A DNA stretch of 64,000 nucleotides from Lampris incognitus. Its lineage: Eukaryota; Chordata; Actinopteri; Lampriformes; Lampridae. Positions 57,346-64,000 of the stretch are shown here, in pieces (position 1 is the first letter of the stretch; every line of letters begins with the position of its first letter). The notes beneath the pieces are model-generated. The model had not been told where the DNA came from. It was given only the letters and a program-made list of their open reading frames with translations, and made no database searches. The position numbers and the translations under genes are program-made. The DNA lies in contig NC_079217.1 of NCBI RefSeq assembly GCF_029633865.1, forward strand, positions 31,727,730 through 31,791,729. The letters are read 5' to 3'.

Positions 57346-59704
57346 GATTGCAGTAGAAGACCCCAAAAGGGTCATGAGCCCTATCAGACCAATGGCACAA
57401 ACACCAGATGGCATGCAGAGGAACCACTCTGTTGGTCAATGGATGGCGTCACTTGACAAGTTAGCTGTCACTGCGGGGCAACCTCTTTATCGACCACTAT
57501 CGATTTACTGCTTACGAATGGGATCTGAGGTCCAGAGAGACTGTTCCGTGGGGGCACGACACCGACTGTCTTAACTACTGTGCAAGGAGTGATGTGAAGA
57601 GAGCTTGATGGGAAAAGCACTTGCGAGGAAAGCTTGTTTACAAAGTCCTATGGCGACAGAATGAATGTGACACTAGCAGGCTTAAGGAGCTGGAAGCTAC
57701 TAGAGGGACCTAAGCACATAGGTGACTCACATGATGGTCGCAATTCTGTTGAATCCTGGGCAACAACAGGGTCGAGGCAGCTGTGTGAGTGTCCGGGCAG
57801 CCCTTTTCAGGGAAAGCCCTGCCCGCCCCATAAGGGGAAGCTCCTAGAAAAGGTGCGGTAAAAAATCTTGCTCAGAAACTACCTGGCCGGTTTGCCGCAG
57901 CCAACAGGTCTTCACTTCGGTGGTCAAAAATGCAAGAAAGGGAAACCGACTGTTGCTACATAGAACATTTGGACCATGTTGGACAACCACACCAGATCTG
58001 AGAGAAGAACTGCATTGGTTGCTAAGGAGATAGAAAGATTTGACATTGCTGCTCTCCAAGAAACAAGGATTGAAGGCCAAGGATAAATACAAGAGAGCAA
58101 CTATAGTACCTTCTTCTGGATTGGAAAGGCCAATGGAACGAGAGATGCTGGAGTGGCCTTTGCCATTACCAACAGAATTGCGTCCAGATTGCCCACTCTA
58201 CCATTAGGAATCTCTGAGAGGATTATGAGTCTCTGAGTCCCTGTGGGGGGGAGAAAACTTCTTATCACTCATCAATGTGTATGCTCCAACCATGGCATAT
58301 CCAGATGAAGACAAGGAAACTTTCTACCAGAAATTGGCTAAAGTAGGGACAGTGTACCAAGTACAGACAAGCTTCTCATTTTAAGAGACTTCAGTGCAAG
58401 GACAGGCAAGGACCACTTAACCTATGAGGGTGTCATCGGAAAGTTTGGCAAGGGCAATAAGAATACCAATGGTGACCTTATGTTAAATGTATGTGCTGAG
58501 CGCGGCCTGTGTATCACAAACACCTTCTTCTCTCAGCCCGAAAAAACTACTTCACCTGGTTGCGTCCAAGATCAAAGCATTTTCATTTGTTAGACTACAT
58601 TTTGACTTGCCGGGCAGTCTTGACAGAAGTACTCTCAACAAAGGCGATGCATGGAGTGGAATGCTCAACTGAGAACTACCTGGTCCGTGCACAGTTGCAA
58701 ATGAAACTAAAGATGAAGTCATGAAAAATACCCTGTGAAGCATCAAAGAAACTGCATACCAACAAGCTAGCAAGCACAGAAGATCAAATGAGACTAGCTG
58801 CAGCAATCACATCTGCTCTTCAAGATGAAGAAAGGGTTGCAACAGGCGCAAGTAATGTTGAGGAATGCTGGACACGACTGAAAGAGACCATCTATAATTC
58901 AGGAAAAGAGGTGCTTCATCATTCAAAAAGAAAATTGCCTGACAAGATGAAGCAATCCAACAACTGCTACCGGAAAAGCAAATGCTTCACAATGCCCACC
59001 TGAAAGAGAACTCTGAGAGGAGTCAACCCTTCAAAACAATTAAAGCCAAAGTTATCAGTCCTTCAAGGCAATTAAAGCCAAAGTTCAGAAGGACATTAGG
59101 GTGATGAAGGACAACTGGTGGAGCAAGAAAGCAGAAGAGCTGCAGGCCTTAGCAGATTGAAATTATATGCATGGACTCTTCTCTACGCTGAGGGCCATCT
59201 ATGGCCCAGAAAGCAATATGATAGCACGAGTAAAAATGGCAGATATAAGTAAGCTGTGTACTGACCTGAAAGAGATCACAGAAAGATGGAAAGAGCACTT
59301 CTGCACCCTCTTGAATCAAAAAAGATCAGCAGATCCAAATGCATGCCAGTGGCTTACAAGTAGGCCGATAAGAGAAGACCTCTGTGAGCCGATCACAATG
59401 GCTGAAGTAGAGAAAGCACTTAAAGACACCAGAAGTCGGGCATCAAGGCAACAAGACCAGATGGCATCCTGTCAGACATCCTGAAGCATGGCGGCTCAAT
59501 ACTTAAGTCAGAACTACTAAAGCTCTATAATGCCTGCTGCCAGAACCTATGCTTTCCTCAAGACTTCAAAGATGCTTTGATTGTGACCATCTACAAGAAG
59601 AAGGGTGAACAAAGTGTAGAAACCACAGTGGGATCTCACTTCTGTCGAATGCTGGAAAGGTCCTGGCTAAGACCATACTGAACCGGGTAAAAATCCTTTC
59701 AGAA

Positions 59705-60495
59705 GTGTTGCCTGAAAGCCAATGTGGTTTTAGATCTCGTAGTTCCACTGCAGACATGACCTTCACCCCGGCACAACTCCAAGAGAAAGTGACCGAACTG
59801 CACCAGCCACTTTACATTGTTTTTGTGGACTTTTCAAAAGCGTTTGACAATTTTGATAGAGAGACACTGTGGAAAGTGCTAGAGACTTATGGCTGCCACC
59901 AGAAACTAATCAGCTTCATCAGACTTTTCCATGATGGATATGACAGGGAAAGTATCAATTGGAGGAGACATCAGCAATTCTTTCAACATCAGGCATGGAG
60001 TGAAGAAGGGGTGTGTGCTTGTACCGACCCTATTCATGTTATATCTCACTGCAGTCCTAGAAACTGTTAGTCAACTGTAGAGTTGGCTTGTACATCAGGA
60101 CCCGAATAGATGGAAACCTCTACAATCTTTCGAGATTCAAGGCAACTACCAAAACAAGAGGACTCTGTGTTCGAGAGCTTCTCTATGCAGATGACTCAGC
60201 TCTGGTTGCCAATGACCCTGGAGAAATACAAGAAATAGTAGACCATTTCTCTTCAGTGGCTACCCTCTTTGGACTGAAGATCAACGTCTCCAAAACAGAG
60301 TTTTTGTACCAGCCTTCCCCTCAGAAAAGCCCCGAAGAAGGTCAGCCCAGTATTTTGGTTAACGGAGTAACTCTGAAGACCACTGAGTGCTTTACCTATC
60401 TGGGCAGTGCTGTGACAGATACAAACTCCTCTGACTTAGAAGTGGACAGAAGAGTGCAAGCAGCAACAAAAGCCTTTGGTGCCCTCCACAAATGA
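59705..60495 (+). pseudogene. reverse transcriptase region of LINE copy B
   Basis: 59705-60070: ESQCGFRSRSSTADMTF (fingers) and YIVFVDFSKAFDNFDRETLW (motif A with the Asp intact). A frameshift follows at about 60010. 60088-60495: VRELLYADDSALVAND (catalytic YADD intact), FGLKINVSKTEFLYQPSP and CFTYLGSAVTDT. Stops at 60078 and 60493. Confidence 0.88.
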
Positions 60496-60534
60496 CTTTG
60501 GTGCCACCATGACATCAGGCCTACAACAAAGATC

Positions 60535-61118
60535 ATGGTCTATAACACAGCTGTTCTCCCATCTCTACTATTCTCCACTGAATGCATGACCCTGTATCAC
60601 AAGCACATCAAGAAGCTCACCAGCATACAGTTTCGTCATCTGCAAAATCTGCTGCGAATCAGATGGGAAGACAAGGTGCCCAACATGAAAGTGTTGAGAC
60701 GTGCTGGTACTGCCAGTGTTGAAGCCCTGATAACAGCCTCCCAGCTCAGATGGGCCGGCCACATGAGAAGAATGCCAGACAACCACCTACCAAAAGAGGT
60801 TTTCTACGAGAAGCTGTGCCAGGGGAAAGGGAAGCAGGGAGCCCAGAAGCTACGCTTCAAAGATGTGCTCAAGCGCCACATGAAGATCTATGGCATAGAT
60901 GACTCCAGCTGGGAGACAGTGGCCCTGGACAGACAGAGATGGCACTCCACAGTAAGGCAATCAAGAACAGCTGTTGAACAAGAGACAAGAAGCCCATGAT
61001 AAGGCCCACCATGCAAGACGTAACAGACCAACTCAAACAATATTCGTCTGTGACGAATGGAGGATATTGTCTCTCTAATGCAGGCCTGATGGCCCACAGG
61101 CATGTTTGCCGAGCTTAA
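60535..61118 (+). pseudogene. C-terminal region of LINE copy B with broken zinc finger
   Basis: YNTAVLPSLLFSTECMTLYH, FRHLQNLLRIRWEDKVPNMK, LRWAGHMRRMPDNHLPKEVF, then after a stop at 60997 the end IFVCDEWRRYCLSNAGLMAH followed by RHVCRA. The family end is a C2H2-like finger. Here the second Cys appears replaced by Trp (CDEW). Confidence 0.8.
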
Positions 61119-61169
61119 ACTGTATCACAGTCATCGTTTCGATGGACTGCCAAAGATAAGATAAGAAAT

Positions 61170-61440
61170 AAGTATGTGCAAGGAAATGTGGTGCATCATT
61201 AATTATACAGGATGTCTTTGTCGCAGTGGAGGCATAACCTTTAGCACTGTCTGGAAAGGCAGTTCTGACTAAAGGCCCGGTATTGTTTGCTGTTGCAATT
61301 GGTAAATTGTGTTCCACGAGAAAATTAGAAAATAAAACCTCGGCCTTGGTAATCTTCTCTTGCAATGGTGAAGCGTTTGGTAATAATAATAATTTTAAAA
61401 AAGTTTGCAATGAAGCCATACCCACCATGGCTTGTTTCTT
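61170..61440 (-). pseudogene. hAT transposase fragment
   Basis: Minus strand: ITKAEVLFSNFLVEHNLPIA, LVRTAFPDSAKGYA and TKTSCIIN match the N-terminal core start of a common fish hAT family (AEV.F..F..EHNLP, FPDS...Y...RTK). LINE copy B's 3' end abuts it, suggesting LINE insertion into an older hAT. No ends found. Confidence 0.7.
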
Positions 61441-62618
61441 CTCTCTATGCTCATCGCCATTGATGTGACGTTCAACATCTGTCCGTCATTGGTGAGCACA
61501 ACTTAGAGATCTTTTGTAAATGTCACAGAAAAGTTGTAGACATCCAGTTTGTCTCAATGAATACATCCATATTCAGGAGATGACTTTATTCGTTCACTGT
61601 TGTATTTTGTTTTATATGTGTGCGCATTGCTTAACTTTAATTTTGACATGTTTTCTAGCTGTCGCAAACATCAAGTGGAACAAACTGTAAGGCTGCCATT
61701 GAGGAGCAAGATCGAAGAATGTGTCTGATTGGCTAAAGTAACGCTCAACCAATTAGATGTAGTAATGCTCAACCAATTAGATTTTACCTTGTTCATGTAT
61801 TTCTGACACTAATAAATCAAATCAAACCAAGTAATAAACTAAAGTATAGGCTATTTCGTTAACATGTTTATAGAGCTTTTTCCCTTGCTATGTGTCCAGC
61901 TAACGAGTTCTGGATGCAATGCGTGAGATTTCAAGGGATGCATGAGATTTCAGAACCTATGCATGAGACCGTGACATGGGGTCTCAATGCGTGAGTACAC
62001 CCAATGCGTGAGACTTGAGAGCTATGAATCAGTGTTGGCATTTGACACAGTTCGAGGCAGTAATGTTGTACCCTTATTCATTTTCCCATTTGTCAAGGCA
62101 ACAGAACAGGAATTCCTTATTTGGGTGGAAGATTTGCATCACAATTCAGTGGTCTATTATGCCTCATAATGTTCAAAGCAATTAGTTAATTTAACAATGT
62201 CCTTGACATCCTCACAATCTTCTGGTCACCTGGCTGCAAGTAGCAATCCAGTTCACTGAGGTGTCACGTTTTGACAGAGGATCAGTCAGAGCTAATGAAG
62301 ACTTACATGTGGTGAGGGAAACTAAACGGGAATGGTGCTGAAGAGGGGGTTGGGAGGATGGGGGGAATTATTGTAGGGAGGAACACACAGCTAAGGGGGC
62401 AGAAAGAGGTTTGAGAAAAATTACAACTCTCATTAAAGGTTAGTTTCTCCTCATTGGTTACAATGGTCATTTACTTCCTTATAGGCTCTTTGATGACTGG
62501 ACCTTTATGGTCTATGGCCTCCTATTATGGGCCCTACAAGGTGTCATTGTTTTGGACAGAAGGCTTTGAATGTTAGAGGCTGGTGTTTTAACTAGACTAA
62601 TATTGCTGTTCAGCCCTC

Positions 62619-62619
<1 letters not shown>
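61441..62619. other. no gene recognised
   Basis: Contains two near-identical CTCAACCAATTAGAT phrases (61743-61780) and repeated ATGCATGAGA/ATGCGTGAG phrases around 61917-62012. No coding evidence. Confidence 0.5.

Positions 62620-62675
<56 letters not shown>
62620..62675. repeat. (TC)n microsatellite
   Basis: About 55 bp of pure CT. Confidence 0.97.
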
Positions 62676-62677
<2 letters not shown>

Positions 62678-63758
62678 GAATGGACAAATCAATTATTTAC
62701 ATCATGTATATTCTTTGACATTCACAGTATTTACTGTTTGCACAGATTTGAGGCAGGGTACAAAAACCATCTATGGTACATGTTTATTTTCCCCTCTGCT
62801 GTAAGAAATACCAGAATAGCACAAATCCACAGTGAATTCACACAGTCTGGTGTAACTCACATGTAAAACAATGCATTGACGAATAGCAAGATTCAGACTA
62901 CACTTTGCACTTCACTATTCATGGCAAGCTTCACCGCATTAGACTTTGTTGCAATGTTTCATTTATAGTTAAGCTGTGCTGCTATTTGACTACCTAAATG
63001 AGTAGCATCTCTAAGAGGACCAATAAGGAAGTGCTTATAATGTCTTAGGCATGTCTCTTGATGCCATGCAAATGAGTGTACACTGTACTCCAGTTTCCTC
63101 CAAGCACTTCTAATAATGTATAAGTCAAGAAGCCTTACTAATGAAAGAGGTTACAGTTAACTGAATGGATTTCTCCAAACAGGGGAGGCATTAAGGCAAA
63201 AAGGGGTTTTTGCTTTGATCAATAATGCTGTCACCTCAGGAGGGGGACATTATTACAGTGCAAATTCCCTGGATGTGAACAGCAAGGAGGTGCAAGGGGC
63301 AATCCACAACTAGCTAGGAAACTCGCAAGGCTGAGGTATGAGCGCTGATCAAGGATTTAATTTTTCTTTATTTTTTTTTAACAATTATGATCACCAAGAT
63401 GCCCTGGTGGTCACTAAAAATGTCGTCTTTTTTTGTGTTTTTTTATTACCTTGGAAGCCGTCCTGAATGCAGGCGCAGAGGTCTTGACCTCAATCTAATC
63501 CCTAGTTTCTCATTATTGCACCCCGACTCTTTGATGTTTCATAATTCTCTGACAACGGTTCCCTGGCTAGTTTGGGCTGAGAGAAGCAGAAGCATCTCCC
63601 AGGCATCTCTCGCTGCCCTTGCTACCCACTGTGTGTGTGTGTGGGGGGGCTTTGTAACAAAGGGGGCTGCAGAGTCATAAATCTCCCCAACTCTATGCAG
63701 GAAGCACATGAAGACATCCAATAGGCTAGCAACATCTCGCAACATCATTGTGCCCCTG

Positions 63759-63759
<1 letters not shown>
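62676..63759. other. no gene recognised
   Basis: No ORF with recognisable motifs; no repeat seen. Confidence 0.55.

Positions 63760-63838
<79 letters not shown>
63760..63838. repeat. (TC)n microsatellite
   Basis: 79 bp of pure TC. Confidence 0.98.
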
Positions 63839-63841
<3 letters not shown>

Positions 63842-64000
63842 GTCTCTCAAATTCAGATGGCTTTATTGGCCTGACATAACAATGTACATATTGCCAAAGC
63901 AAGCATTTAAACATTGAAAAAAGCTAAACATTAATTGGAAAACATTATTGAAAACAAACATACTACAGCAAAGAAACATAGTACAAAACAAAATAATATA

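Larger units (their letters stand above)
57346..61165 (+). mobile_element. zinc-finger-bearing LINE, copy B (near full length)
   Basis: About 3.8 kb, sense. A leader (57346-57960) comes first. The endonuclease start follows at about 57966: TMLDNHTRSERRTALVAKEI and IAALQETRIEG (APE-type catalytic Glu region), then RDFSARTGK where GDFNAR is usual. The RT and C-terminal relics come next, with a C-terminal zinc-finger-like end, and GATGGACTGCCAAAGATAAG plus a GATAA-type tail. Many stops and frameshifts. An APE-class non-LTR element; the clade is not decided from sequence alone. Confidence 0.85.

Overview
This window reads as nuclear DNA of a ray-finned (teleost-type) fish. It holds the 3' half of an ETS transcription-factor gene best matched to fli1 (+ strand, five exons, 3234-16442). 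Downstream and convergent lies an intact single-coding-exon inward-rectifier potassium channel gene best matched to kcnj1/ROMK (- strand, 23037-24158). FLI1 and KCNJ1 are also adjacent and convergent in human, so the order supports both calls. Penelope (Neptune-like) elements, hAT transposons, tRNA-derived SINEs and several LINE clades in one stretch fit a fish genome. No bacterial, plasmid or phage gene is present and there is no CRISPR array.

Layout. 1-3233: fli1 intron with a (TC)n tract, an (AC)n tract and a GTGA tetranucleotide array. 3234-16442: fli1 exons separated by introns rich in dinucleotide repeats and carrying two Penelope terminal-repeat composites (10071-11060 and 14211-14950). 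16443 to about 20441: probable fli1 3' UTR. 20890-21412: an old diverged fold-back element between the two genes. 23037-24166: kcnj1 coding exon, with a 42-bp micro-insertion just upstream of its splice acceptor. 24252-28890: AT-rich non-coding DNA, probably the 5' intron or flank of kcnj1.

28890-63000 is a transposon graveyard with resolvable nesting. A Penelope copy was hit by an RTE-like LINE, whose right target duplication was then hit by a 1.1-kb hAT (28890-32121). An LTR-like element built of tRNA-like modules carries a 1.3-kb hAT (35452-37525). A rearranged Penelope copy contains an inverted RT junction and a MITE (37545-39440). hAT pseudogenes lie at about 41.2-43.5 kb and 61.2-61.5 kb. 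A young, internally deleted Ty3/gypsy-type retrotransposon lies at 44450-46460. A SINE is split by an RTE-like LINE (47664-49841). A second gypsy-like LTR lies at 53784-54312. L1-like and zinc-finger-bearing LINE fragments are interleaved at 55134-61165. Nearly all element ORFs are broken.

The most interesting signals are: two 42-44-bp inserts with matching ends and clean target-site duplications, which resemble the terminal tail of the Penelope repeats; hammerhead-ribozyme-like cores in those repeats; the mirrored tRNA-like modules at 35.45-37.5 kb; and substitutions at known regulatory positions of the ROMK-like channel. Exon and element boundaries were read by eye. Family assignments rest on recognised motifs, not on database searches.
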